Origin: Candidatus Azophilus lithoversatilis
Lineage (GTDB): Bacteria; Pseudomonadota; Gammaproteobacteria; Pseudomonadales; Azotimanducaceae
Reading direction: 5' to 3'
Assembly: GCA_028278675.1 (NCBI GenBank)
Contig: JAQAJJ010000040.1
Span: forward strand, 1-43,945
DNA length: 43,945 nt
This document shows, piece by piece, positions 34,391-42,613 of the stretch. Within the stretch, counting starts at the first letter, position 1. Each line of letters starts with the position of its first letter. Below the pieces are notes generated by a model. The model ran no database searches. It worked only from the letters and a program-made list of their open reading frames with translations, and was not told where the DNA came from. The translations under genes and the position numbers were made by a program.

Positions 34391-34424
34391 GGGCGGGCCA
34401 TTGTAGGGGACGCCATCCTCAGCG

Positions 34425-35536
34425 TCACCGGGGAAGGACGGATAATTCAACCACCACGGCAGCAAACAGGACGAAGCCCACCCAGATGTTGTTGAGAAAG
34501 GCCTTGAAGCAACGGTCGCGGTCGCGCTTCCATGGAACAAATGGAGACAGCCCAGCGGCTGGCGGGTTGTTCCTTCGGCCTCGGCGGCGTGCCGTTCTGG
34601 GGCAAATGGAGACAGCCCAGCGGCTGGCTGGTTGTTCCTTCGGCGTCGGCGGCGCGCCGTTCTGGGGCAAGCTGAAGGCTTCCATGGAACAAATGGAGAC
34701 AGCCCCGCGGCTGGCGGGTTGTTCCTTCGGCGTCGGCGGCGCGCCGTTCTGGGGCAAGCTGAAGGCTCCCGAATCAAGACGTGCTGGTAGGCGAACAGGG
34801 CGATGATAGCGGCCAGCCCAAAGCTGTAGGCGGTGCCGAATCCGCAGCGCAAGCCCAACAGAGCGAAGCCGAGCCAAGCGCCAGCCTGCAGAGCGCCCAC
34901 CATCCACCGGTCCGCGGCTCCGAACAGGATGGCGGTGCTTTTGATGCCGGCCTTCAGATCGTCGTCCCGGTCCACCATCGCGTAAAGGGTGTCGTAGGCC
35001 ACGATCCAAAGGAGGCTGGCTACGAAAAACAACCAACCAGTGGCAGGCACCCCGCCGCTGACCGCCGCGAAGGCCATGACGATGCCCCAACTGAAGGCGA
35101 CCCCAAGCACCACTTGGGGAAGATGCGTCCAGCGCTTCATGAACGGGTACAGCATGGCGACAGCCAGTCCCGCCACCGCCAGCCAGCGGGTGATGGCGTT
35201 CAGCCAAGCCAGCAGCGCCAAGGCGGCGAGACACAACCCGACGAACAGGCCCAAGGCGCCACGTACGCTGATCGCGCCGGTGGCGAGGGGTCGACTGCGG
35301 GTGCGCGCCACCAGTGGGTCCAAGCGGCGGTCGGCCAAGTCATTGATGACGCAGCCGGCGGCGCGCATGATGAATACGCCAAGCGTGAACACGGCGATGA
35401 GATCGACTGGCGGCACACCTTCGGCAGCTAGCCATAGCGCAGCCAAGGTGGGCCAGAGCAGCAGCAGGCTGCCCACCGGCCGGTCAAAGCGCATGAGGGC
35501 CAGCCACGGGCGCCATCTGGAAAAGTTAGCAAACAC
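34425..35536 (-). pseudogene. ubiA: 4-hydroxybenzoate polyprenyltransferase UbiA, interrupted
   Basis: From the ATG at 35536 the first 255 or so codons are a clear UbiA: DRPVGSLLLLWPTLAALW, the first Asp-rich motif NDLADRRLDPLVARTRSRPL, and the second YDTLYAMVDRDDDLKAGIKS. At HVLIR (34772) a 245-bp array of R repeats intervenes. The native end (RDRDRCFKAFLNN to the stop at 34425-34427) follows in a different frame. UbiA prenylates 4-hydroxybenzoate in ubiquinone synthesis and would lose its last membrane helix. In the ubiA frame, translation instead runs through the array into the HAD hydrolase. Whether the truncated or fused protein works is unknown. Confidence 0.87.
34528..34767 (-). repeat. 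Array of three R repeats inside ubiA
   Basis: Units begin (ATGGAGACAG word) at 34541, 34606 and 34693. The last spacing is 87 bp, a multiple of three. The first is 65 bp because the first two units are joined at a shared CAAATGGAG word, deleting 22 bases. The whole insert relative to a normal ubiA is about 34527-34771. Confidence 0.93.
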
Positions 35537-35661
35537 CGCAGCAGCCTATCGCGCCGATTGATTTTTGGCGAGTGCGCGAGTAGCTTAGCGCACCTTTCCC
35601 CCTGATGACGGCGCCCGAGTTGGCGAGGCGCTTAAGGCCCATGCAAGGAGGCGGGCGGCGG

Positions 35662-35829
35662 ATGAAGAAGTGGCAGTGCATCGTTTGCGGATGGATCTAC
35701 GACGAAGCCGAGGGCTGCGAAGAAGAGGACATCGCCCCTGGCACGAAGTGGGAGGATGTCCCGGATGACTTTGTGTGTCCCGAGTGCGGGGTCAGCAAAG
35801 AGGATTTCGAAATGATTGAGGTCGGCTAG
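35662..35829 (+). CDS. Rubredoxin
   Basis: A 55-aa protein from the ATG at 35662 (MKKWQCIVCGWIYDEAEG). It has the two iron-binding pairs CIVCG (Cys6, Cys9) and CPECG (Cys39, Cys42). It carries single electrons in the cytoplasm, for example to alkane hydroxylases or oxygen-scavenging enzymes. It is divergent from ubiA, an arrangement common in gammaproteobacteria. The stop TAG (35827-35829) directly abuts the structured repeat E. Confidence 0.95.
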   Translation: MKKWQCIVCGWIYDEAEGCEEEDIAPGTKWEDVPDDFVCPECGVSKEDFEMIEVG

Positions 35830-36031
35830 TGTTCTGTCCCGCAAATAAGTGGGTTTTAGGCGCTAGGCCGTTTGGGTTCCCGTGCAAGGGCCTTTCCGTT
35901 GCCGGCAGGCCCCACACAACTTCATGCGAGGGGCGAGCCCCTCGCGCTCCCAAGGTGAGGGCTCCGCGGAGCAACGCGGCCGGGGGCCGAACCGGCCACG
36001 AATAATCACACTTATTTGCGGGACAGGACAC
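35829..36031 (-). mobile_element. Structured inverted-repeat element E, copy 2 (203 bp)
   Basis: Inverted relative to copy 1. Its ends GTGTTCTGTCC (35829-35839) and GGACAGGACAC (36021-36031) continue as CGCAAATAAGTG (35840-35851) and CACTTATTTGCG (36009-36020), a perfect 12-bp stem. On the minus strand the internal loops TGATTATTCGT and TAGCGCCTAAAACC are identical to copy 1, followed by a second stem (35866-35876 with 35987-35997). It has an extra hairpin, GCGAGGGGC (35926-35934) with GCCCCTCGC (35937-35945). It ends 8 bp before the symporter ATG. Confidence 0.85.
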
Positions 36032-36039
36032 TTGATCAC

Positions 36040-37305
36040 ATGAACCTCACCGTCCGCATCCTCATCGGGATGGGCGCCGGCCTGGTGATCGGCATCACCG
36101 TGCAGCAGTTGGGCCTCGATCCCGCCGGCTGGGTGCGTGGCTTCTTGGTCGATGGCGTGCTCGACGCCGGCGGCCAGATATTCATTGCCAGCCTCAAGCT
36201 CATGGTGGTGCCGCTGGTGTTTGTCTCCCTGGTCTGCGGTGCGGCCCGGCTCGGCGCCAGCGCCAGCATGGGCCGCCTTGGCGGCAAGACCCTGGGCATG
36301 TACCTGCTCACCACCGCCTTGGCGGTCACCTTGGCCCTGACCACCGCCCTGATCGTGGAGCCGGGCATCGGCGCCGACGCGCCGCCCGCCGACATCGACT
36401 ACCAGCCGAAGCCCGCACCGAGCGTCAAGGACACCCTGGTCAACATCTTCCCCACCAACCCGGTGGAGGCGATGGCCGAAGGCCGCATGCTGCAGGTGAT
36501 CGTCTTCGCGCTGCTGTTCGGCATCGCCCTGGCGAAGAGCGGCGAATCCGGCCAACGCATCCGCGCCGTCTTCGACGACGTCAACGCAACCTTGATGAAG
36601 CTGATCACGCTGTTGATTCAGTTGGCGCCCTACGGCGTGTTCTGCCTGATGACGACACTGTTCGCTGCGGTCGGTTGGCGGGAGATATTCAAGCTCCTCG
36701 GCTACTTCCTCACGGTCGCCGCGACCTTGGCCCTGCATTTGACGCTCATCTACCCAGCCTTGCTGATGCTTGTGGGACGGGTCAAGCCCACCACCTTCTT
36801 CGCCAAAATGCGCGAACCCATGCTGGTTGGCTTCAGCACCTCGTCGAGTGGCGCCACCCTGCCGGTGACGCTGCGCACCGTGGAGCACCGGGTCGGCGTA
36901 CGCAACGAAGTGGCTGCTTTCGCCGTGCCCTTGGGCGCCACCATCAACATGGACGGCACCGCCATCATGCAAGGGGTGGCCACCGTGTTCATCGCCCAGT
37001 TCTACGGCATTGACTTGAGCTTGGTGGACTTCCTGATGGTGATACTGACTGCCACCCTCGCCTCGGTCGGCACCGCCGCCGTGCCGGGCGTGGGCCTGAT
37101 CACCCTGACCATGGTGCTGACCCAAGTGGGCCTGCCGGTGGAGGGCATCATGCTCATCATCGGCGTGGACCGGCTGCTCGACATGATGCGCACCGCCGTT
37201 AACATCGCCGGCGACGGCATGGTGGCGACGACGGTGGCGCGCACCGAAGGCCAACTCGACTTGGCGGTGTTTGAGGATCCGCAAGCGGGTGCCAAAGCCG
37301 CCTAA
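36040..37305 (+). CDS. Dicarboxylate/amino acid:cation symporter (DAACS family)
   Basis: A 421-aa membrane protein with about eight transmembrane segments and two re-entrant loops, starting MNLTVRILIGMGAGLVIGIT. It has the SSSGATLP re-entrant serine-rich motif (about 266-273) and PLGATINMDGTA (about 302-313), the sodium- and substrate-binding core of GltP/GltT/DctA transporters. The substrate is glutamate, aspartate or a C4-dicarboxylate; this cannot be told here. The AGGA in the adjoining repeat E may serve as ribosome-binding site. No regulator is adjacent except fur downstream. Confidence 0.93.
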   Translation: MNLTVRILIGMGAGLVIGITVQQLGLDPAGWVRGFLVDGVLDAGGQIFIASLKLMVVPLVFVSLVCGAARLGASASMGRLGGKTLGMYLLTTALAVTLALTTALIVEPGIGADAPPADIDYQPKPAPSVKDTLVNIFPTNPVEAMAEGRMLQVIVFALLFGIALAKSGESGQRIRAVFDDVNATLMKLITLLIQLAPYGVFCLMTTLFAAVGWREIFKLLGYFLTVAATLALHLTLIYPALLMLVGRVKPTTFFAKMREPMLVGFSTSSSGATLPVTLRTVEHRVGVRNEVAAFAVPLGATINMDGTAIMQGVATVFIAQFYGIDLSLVDFLMVILTATLASVGTAAVPGVGLITLTMVLTQVGLPVEGIMLIIGVDRLLDMMRTAVNIAGDGMVATTVARTEGQLDLAVFEDPQAGAKAA

Positions 37306-37419
37306 GCCTCTCGGAAGACGGCAATTGGATTGGACGGGAGCCGCGGCATGAGCTAAGTTCAGTCCCGCTGGCACCTCCGGTCAATGCAAACCGTTCAATC
37401 CACTTACAAGGCGAGGCCC

Positions 37420-37824
37420 ATGCTAAAGGGAAGCGACCTAAAGAAGGCCGGACTCAAGGTCACCTTACCGCGCCTTAAGGTGCTCGAGGTTTTGGAGCGC
37501 GCCGAGCCCCACCACATGAGCGCCGAGGACGTTTACCGGCATCTGATCGAACAGGACGAATCCGTGGGCCTCGCCACCGTGTACCGGGTGCTCACCCAGT
37601 TTGAATCTGCCGGCATCGTCGAGCGCCACAACTTCGACGACGGCCACGCCGTTTACGAACTGGCCAGCGAAGAGCACCACGACCACATGGTCGATATCGA
37701 TTCCGGCCAAGTCCTCGAGTTCGTCAACGACCGCATCGAAGCCCTGCAGCAGGAAATCGTCGCCGCTAAGGGCTTCGAACTGATAGACCACGAACTCGTT
37801 CTCTACGTGCGCCGCAAAAACTAA
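37420..37824 (+). CDS. fur: Ferric uptake regulator Fur
   Basis: A 134-aa protein from the ATG at 37420, preceded by GAGG; an upstream ATG at 37384 adds 12 codons. The start MLKGSDLKKAGLKVTLPRLK and the winged-helix segment SVGLATVYRVLTQFESAGIV are typical. The metal site reads SEEHHDHMVDIDSGQ: the His cluster is present, but the CXXC zinc cysteines of E. coli Fur are absent, as in some gammaproteobacterial Furs. It represses iron genes when iron is plentiful. It lies just upstream of feoAB, which has a Fur-box-like site. Confidence 0.92.
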   Translation: MLKGSDLKKAGLKVTLPRLKVLEVLERAEPHHMSAEDVYRHLIEQDESVGLATVYRVLTQFESAGIVERHNFDDGHAVYELASEEHHDHMVDIDSGQVLEFVNDRIEALQQEIVAAKGFELIDHELVLYVRRKN

Positions 37825-37954
37825 CGAAGCGATGCCTCAGAACGGCGAGAGGGCGCTTCGCCTACAGCGAAGCAATCGAGTTGCTGCGCAATTCAGCGGT
37901 CGCCAAGCGCAAAAGTTGACTTGTTTGACAACCTTATCCTGCGATCAGGATCCT
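37822..37954 (+). repeat. Intergenic repeat family F, copy 2
   Basis: Starts at the fur stop codon and shares several blocks with 22063-22149 (GCGGTCGCC 37896-37904, AAGTTGACT, TGACAACCT, GCGATCAGGA 37941-37950). It has an added hairpin GCTTCGC (37855-37861) with GCGAAGC (37867-37873) that may end fur transcription. The remaining DNA to 38125 shows no gene. Confidence 0.65.
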
Positions 37955-38125
37955 GCGATCAAGAATGCCAGGAGCCTCTGTCAACCCAAAATGTGCAGGT
38001 CAGCGGCAGCAGGAACGCCCCGAGCCTGAAGGTATTGCGTCCTTCTGCAGGCACTTGCTGGATCCAGCCAGGGAAGGGGCGCCTTGACGCACACAGGCCA
38101 ACCTCGCAATTGGCTACGGGGCTTG

Positions 38126-38161
38126 GGTGCGCTCCCAAATGCAGGTGCGCTCCCAAATGCA
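38126..38161. repeat. Perfect tandem 18-bp repeat
   Basis: GGTGCGCTCCCAAATGCA occurs twice without a gap (38126-38143 and 38144-38161), immediately upstream of the Fur-box-like sequence. It could be a recent slippage duplication or a doubled regulator site. Confidence 0.9.
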
Positions 38162-38163
38162 TT

Positions 38164-38182
38164 GCAAATGAGAATTGGTTTG
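38164..38182 (+). promoter_or_regulatory. Fur-box-like site upstream of feoA
   Basis: GCAAATGAGAATTGGTTTG resembles the 19-bp Fur box in its AAATGAGAAT half; the other half is degenerate. It lies 37 bp before the chosen feoA start and downstream of the fur gene, where Fur repression of feoAB is expected. Confidence 0.65.
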
Positions 38183-38218
38183 ATTTAAATGGGAGACCCG
38201 AAACGCCCGCAGGAAACC

Positions 38219-38455
38219 ATGGCCAACCGCCTCCGCCTTCGGGATCTCGCTCCCGGCGACCGCACCCGCCTTGCCGGCTATCACAACGATTCGCCCTACA
38301 GCCAACGGCTCGCCAGCATGGGGCTGGTTGCCGGCACCACGCTGCTCGTCAAGAGGCGGGCACCCTTGGGCGATCCGGTTGAAGTGAGCTTTCGGGGTTA
38401 TTCGCTCATCCTGCGCCCCTCCGAAGCGGACTGCCTGAAACTGGAACCGGCATGA
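38219..38455 (+). CDS. feoA: Ferrous iron transport protein A
   Basis: A 78-aa SH3-like protein from the ATG at 38219, preceded by AGGA at five bases; an ATG at 38189 lacks a ribosome site. Core features are LRLRDLAPGDRTRLAGY, the RLASMGLVAGTTLLVKRRAP segment and a VEVSFRGYSLILRP end. FeoA is a small cytoplasmic partner of FeoB. The stop overlaps the feoB ATG (38452-38455). Confidence 0.93.
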   Translation: MANRLRLRDLAPGDRTRLAGYHNDSPYSQRLASMGLVAGTTLLVKRRAPLGDPVEVSFRGYSLILRPSEADCLKLEPA

Positions 38456-40539
38456 CCACCATTGCCTTGGCGGGCAATCCCAACTGCGGCAAGACCACGC
38501 TCTTCAACGCCCTCACCGGTGCCCGCCAGCGGGTCGGAAACTGGCCGGGGGTCACTGTGGAGCGCAAGACCGGCCACTATCGGCGCCGCGACAAGGACGT
38601 GGCGGTGCTGGACCTGCCCGGCACCTACAGCCTCGACGGCGAAAGCGACGCGATCGACGAGCGCATCGCGCAGCGCTACCTGACCAGCCAGGTGCCCGAC
38701 TTGGTCATCAACGTCGTTGATGCCACTTCCCTCGCCCGAGGCCTTTACCTCACCCTGGAGTTGCTTGAACGCCAACTGCCGGTAGTGATGGCACTCAACA
38801 TGATGGACGCCGCCGAGCGCAACGGCTTGCGCATCGACGTGGACCAGCTTACCCGCCGGTTGGGCTGCCCGGTGGTGCCCATCGTCGCCAGCCGCCAGGA
38901 GGGCGTCGATGCCTTAAAGGACATCGTCGCAACAGCCGCGACCGGTGCCTACAGCAAGGGTTCACCTCCTCCGGCCAGCGTGGAGTCGCGCTACCAAGCC
39001 ATCGACCGGCTGCTGGAGGACTGCCTATCCCACGCTCCACCCCGGAGAACCGCCACCGACCGCATCGACGCAGTGCTGCTCAATCGCTTTCTGGCGTTTC
39101 CCATCTTCCTGGGCGTGATGTATCTCGTGTTCCTATTCGCGATCAATTTCGGTTCCGCTTTCATCGACTTCTTTGACCTGACGGGTTCGGTGCTGTTTGT
39201 CGAAGGGCCGCGCCTGCTCTTTGCCGAATTGGGGCTGCCCGGCTGGCTGATCGTTCTGTTGGCTGACGGCGTCGGCGGCGGGGTGCAGCTGGTCGGCACT
39301 TTCATCCCCGTCATCGGCTGCTTGTTCCTAGCGCTTTCCTTTCTTGAGGACAGCGGCTACATGGGCCGCGTGGCCTTCATCGTCGATCGCCTGCTGCGCG
39401 CCATGGGTCTGCCCGGCAAGTCCTTCGTGCCGCTGATCGTCGGCTTCGGCTGCAACGTGCCGGCGGTGATGGCAACCCGAACCCTGGAAAACGAACCGGA
39501 TCGCATACTGACCACCATCATGGCCCCTTACATGTCCTGCGGCGCTCGCTTGACCGTCTATGCCCTGTTCGCGACCGCCTTCTTCGCCGGCAATGGCCAC
39601 AACATCGTCTTCGCGCTGTACCTGATCGGCATCGTCCTCGCCGTCCTGTCGGCGATGATGGTCAAGCGGTATCTCATCAAGGCGCCGCCGAGCGCCTTTG
39701 TGCTGGAGTTGCCGAGCTACCATTGGCCCACTTGGAAGGGGCTGGCCATTCAAACCTGGCAGCGGCTGCGAGGCTTCGTGCTGCGCGCCGGCAAGGCCAT
39801 CGTGGTGGTGGTGGTGGTGCTGAACGTGGTCAACTCGATTGGCGTTGACGGCTCCATCGGCAACGAGAACAGCGAAAACTCGGCGCTTTCCACGATCGGC
39901 AAAGCGATGACGCCGATCTTCCACCCCATGGGCCTCGATGAGGAGAATTGGCCGGCCACGGTGGGCATCTTCACCGGCATCTTCGCCAAGGAAGTGGTCG
40001 TGGGCACCCTCGACGCCCTCTACGCCCCTGCCGAGGAAGGCCCTTCGGGCGGCTTGGCCAATACCCTGCGCCAAGCGGCGGCCAGCGTTCCCGGCAATCT
40101 GGCCCAATTGGGCGTCGCCTTGACCGACCCCTTGGGCATGGACTTCGGAAACTTGAACGATACCGAAGCTGCCGCCTCTGAACAGGACGTGGCGCTGGGC
40201 ACCATCGCCGCCATGCGCTCCCTCTTTCATGGCGAACTCGGTGCGTTCAGCTACCTGCTGTTCATCCTGCTCTACATGCCCTGCGTGGCCACCATCGGCG
40301 TGATTTACAAGGAAATCGGCGCTTTCTGGGCCACCTTCTCCACGGCATGGTCCGTGGTGCTGGCCTACAGCGCCGCCGTGACCTGCTATCAAATCGGCTC
40401 CTTCAGCGATGCGCCGCTGGCCGCCAGCGGTTGGCTGGCATTGGTGGCGGCCTTCGCGGGCGGCGGATTCTCCCTGCTGGTGCATTGGGGTCGGCGGCGG
40501 CAGCGGAGCGAGCTGATTCCGGTGGTCCAGCTGCGCTGA
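38452..40539 (+). CDS. feoB: Ferrous iron transporter FeoB
   Basis: A 695-aa protein. The N-terminal G domain has G1 GNPNCGKTT (residues 8-16), the switch-region NWPGVTVERK, G3 DLPGTYSL, and NMMDAAERNG in the place of G4. A membrane domain with Nramp/Gate motifs follows (VPLIVGFGCNVPAVMATRTL, and a second GIFAKEVVVGTLDALYAP). It imports Fe(II) across the inner membrane. The length is somewhat shorter than the E. coli protein (773 aa), and no feoC follows. Control by Fur is likely from the upstream box. Confidence 0.95.
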   Translation: MTTIALAGNPNCGKTTLFNALTGARQRVGNWPGVTVERKTGHYRRRDKDVAVLDLPGTYSLDGESDAIDERIAQRYLTSQVPDLVINVVDATSLARGLYLTLELLERQLPVVMALNMMDAAERNGLRIDVDQLTRRLGCPVVPIVASRQEGVDALKDIVATAATGAYSKGSPPPASVESRYQAIDRLLEDCLSHAPPRRTATDRIDAVLLNRFLAFPIFLGVMYLVFLFAINFGSAFIDFFDLTGSVLFVEGPRLLFAELGLPGWLIVLLADGVGGGVQLVGTFIPVIGCLFLALSFLEDSGYMGRVAFIVDRLLRAMGLPGKSFVPLIVGFGCNVPAVMATRTLENEPDRILTTIMAPYMSCGARLTVYALFATAFFAGNGHNIVFALYLIGIVLAVLSAMMVKRYLIKAPPSAFVLELPSYHWPTWKGLAIQTWQRLRGFVLRAGKAIVVVVVVLNVVNSIGVDGSIGNENSENSALSTIGKAMTPIFHPMGLDEENWPATVGIFTGIFAKEVVVGTLDALYAPAEEGPSGGLANTLRQAAASVPGNLAQLGVALTDPLGMDFGNLNDTEAAASEQDVALGTIAAMRSLFHGELGAFSYLLFILLYMPCVATIGVIYKEIGAFWATFSTAWSVVLAYSAAVTCYQIGSFSDAPLAASGWLALVAAFAGGGFSLLVHWGRRRQRSELIPVVQLR

Positions 40540-40665
40540 CGCAGCGTGCAACCCCTGCAGTGGAAAAAACCCGACCGCCGGAGTGGCCTTCGGCCCGATT
40601 GTTCCGCTTCGCTGCGGTCGAGTAAACTAACACCCTCTGGGGCTGCCCCCTATCGTCACACCCTG

Positions 40666-41166
40666 ATGCTGACCGTCCTGCATTTCTTCTGGCGCGTGTG
40701 CCTACTGCGTCACAATCCCGAAATCGTGCCCAAGCACCCCTATTTCCTGTTTCTGGTGCTGATGGCCAATCTGGCGTGCAGCATCACGCTGTCCACGATC
40801 ATCTCAGGAGAGCCTCTGCTACGCATCGCCACCGGGATTCTGGTCTCAGTCGCCGCCTTGGCCTCCCTGGTTTACCTAACCTGCAGCCTGCGCGGCGCCG
40901 GTGACCGCTTTGTCTGGACCCTGTCCGTTCTGCTGGGCTGCGACCTGGTGCTGACTGCGATCTTTGCCGTGATTGTGCCGCTGGCCCAGATGCTCAACGA
41001 AGTCGCGGTATTTGCGGCCTACACCACCTTCATGATTTGGTCGGTCACGGTGTTCGGCTACATTCTCTCGCGATCGCTGAAGTCCCACATGACCATCGGC
41101 GTGGGCTTGGCCTTCAGCATGATGTTGATCAGCACTGGTCTCGCCAGCTTGGCCAGCGGCGGGTGA
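40666..41166 (+). CDS. Hypothetical membrane protein coupled to mpl
   Basis: A 166-aa protein from the ATG at 40666 with about four hydrophobic segments (about residues 25-45, 52-72, 86-107, 115-160). I recognise no named domain. Proteins of this kind, with a basic HNPEIVPKHPYFLFL-type N-terminus, commonly precede mpl in gammaproteobacteria. The stop overlaps the mpl GTG by four bases (41163-41166), so translation is coupled. A role in cell-envelope recycling is possible but inferred. Confidence 0.75.
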   Translation: MLTVLHFFWRVCLLRHNPEIVPKHPYFLFLVLMANLACSITLSTIISGEPLLRIATGILVSVAALASLVYLTCSLRGAGDRFVWTLSVLLGCDLVLTAIFAVIVPLAQMLNEVAVFAAYTTFMIWSVTVFGYILSRSLKSHMTIGVGLAFSMMLISTGLASLASGG

Positions 41167-42554
41167 GGATTTACTTCCTCGGCATCGGCGGCACCCTGAT
41201 GGGCAGCCTAGCGCTGCTCGCAAAGCAGCAGGGCCATCAAGTAAGCGGCTCCGACAAGCACATCTATCCACCGATGAGCGGCTTGTTGGCCGCGGACGGC
41301 ATTACCGTCCACGAGGGCTTCGACGCCGCCCAGCTGCGGCCGACCCCCGATTTGGTGGTCATCGGCAACGCTGGACTGCCAAGGGGCGTGGACTCGGTGG
41401 AGCACATTCTCAACCGCGGACTGCGCTACGTCTCCGGGGCCGAGTGGCTGGGCAACAACCTGCTGCGGGACCGCTGGGTGTTGGCGGTGTCGGGCACCCA
41501 CGGCAAAACAACCACCACGAGCATGCTGGCCTGGATCTTGGACTACGCTGGACTCCAGCCCGGCTACTTGATCGGCGGGGCGCCCAAGAATTTCGACCGT
41601 TCCGCCCGTTTGGGTCAAGCGCCGTACTTCGTGGTCGAAGCGGACGAATACGACACCTCCTACTTCGACCGCCGTTCGAAATTCCTCCACTACCAGCCGC
41701 GCACCCTGATCATCAACAACTTGGAGCACGACCACGCCGACATCTTCAAGGATGTGGAAGCCGTCAAGGCGCAGTTCCACCAATTGCTTCGCACCGTGCC
41801 CGGGGAGGGGCTGGTCATTGCGCCAAGCGACGACGGAAACATCAACGACCTGCTCCGCGCCGGCTGTTGGACACCGGTGGCCCGCGTCGGCGCACCATGG
41901 CCAACCCCAGCGCTGGCGATGGACAACGGCGAGCGCTGGACCGCGATCAACGCCAGCGCCGACAACAGCGCTTTCGACGTCGCCTTGAACGAGCGGATCC
42001 TCGGTCGGGTCTCGTGGCCAATGCTCGGCCTCCACAATGCCAGCAACGCCCTGGGCGCCATCGCCGCGGCCCGTCACGCCGGGGTGGCTCCCGAACTCGC
42101 CGTCGAAGCCCTAGCCGATTTCTCCGGCGTCAAGCGCCGCCTTGAAGTGATTGCCGAAGTGGGCGAAACCACGTTGTACGACGACTTCGCCCATCATCCC
42201 ACCGCCATTCGCAAGACCCTCCAGGGCTTGCGCAACAGCGTCGGCGGCGAAGAAATCCTAGCCATTATCGAACCGCGCACCCACACCATGGCTCTGGGCA
42301 CCCTGCGCGACGCCCTAGCTAGCTGCTGCGCCGCCGCCGATCAGGCGTTCTGGTTCCGCAGCGCCAACATCGAATGGGATTTGGCCGCCCTGACGTCGGA
42401 GTGCGTCGTGCCGGCCCAACACTTCGCCGACCTGCCCCACCTCATCAAGCAGGTTTGCGAACTGCCTAAGCGGCGGCGGCATGTGGTCATCATGTCCAAC
42501 GGTGGCTTCGACAACATCTACGAAAAACTCCCGGCCGCCCTGCGGGACAGCTAA
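41163..42554 (+). CDS. mpl: UDP-N-acetylmuramate:tripeptide ligase Mpl
   Basis: A 463-aa Mur-ligase from a GTG at 41163 (MRIYFLGIGGTLMGSLALLA). It has the GXGG NAD-like motif, the ATP-binding SGTHGKTTTTSML (about residues 115-127), a VVEADEYDTSYF motif (about 157-168), the NNLEHDHADIF region, and FAHHPTAI near 343-350. Mpl ligates recycled L-Ala-gamma-D-Glu-meso-DAP to UDP-MurNAc in the cytoplasm. AmpG at 11477 would supply the muropeptides. Length and motifs are normal. Confidence 0.95.
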   Translation: MRIYFLGIGGTLMGSLALLAKQQGHQVSGSDKHIYPPMSGLLAADGITVHEGFDAAQLRPTPDLVVIGNAGLPRGVDSVEHILNRGLRYVSGAEWLGNNLLRDRWVLAVSGTHGKTTTTSMLAWILDYAGLQPGYLIGGAPKNFDRSARLGQAPYFVVEADEYDTSYFDRRSKFLHYQPRTLIINNLEHDHADIFKDVEAVKAQFHQLLRTVPGEGLVIAPSDDGNINDLLRAGCWTPVARVGAPWPTPALAMDNGERWTAINASADNSAFDVALNERILGRVSWPMLGLHNASNALGAIAAARHAGVAPELAVEALADFSGVKRRLEVIAEVGETTLYDDFAHHPTAIRKTLQGLRNSVGGEEILAIIEPRTHTMALGTLRDALASCCAAADQAFWFRSANIEWDLAALTSECVVPAQHFADLPHLIKQVCELPKRRRHVVIMSNGGFDNIYEKLPAALRDS

Positions 42555-42613
42555 ACTGAGCTTTGCTCGCTGGCTGCCGGGCTGTCACCACTTCAAATGG
42601 AAGGAGAACAACC

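Noticed and set aside
35863..37374. Long minus-strand frame opposite the symporter gene (about 503 codons)
   Set aside because: Composition is that of a GC shadow and it runs through the repeat element; the symporter has clear motifs.
39328..40551. Long minus-strand frame opposite feoB (about 407 codons)
   Set aside because: Same His/Gly-rich shadow composition; FeoB on the plus strand has full domain support.
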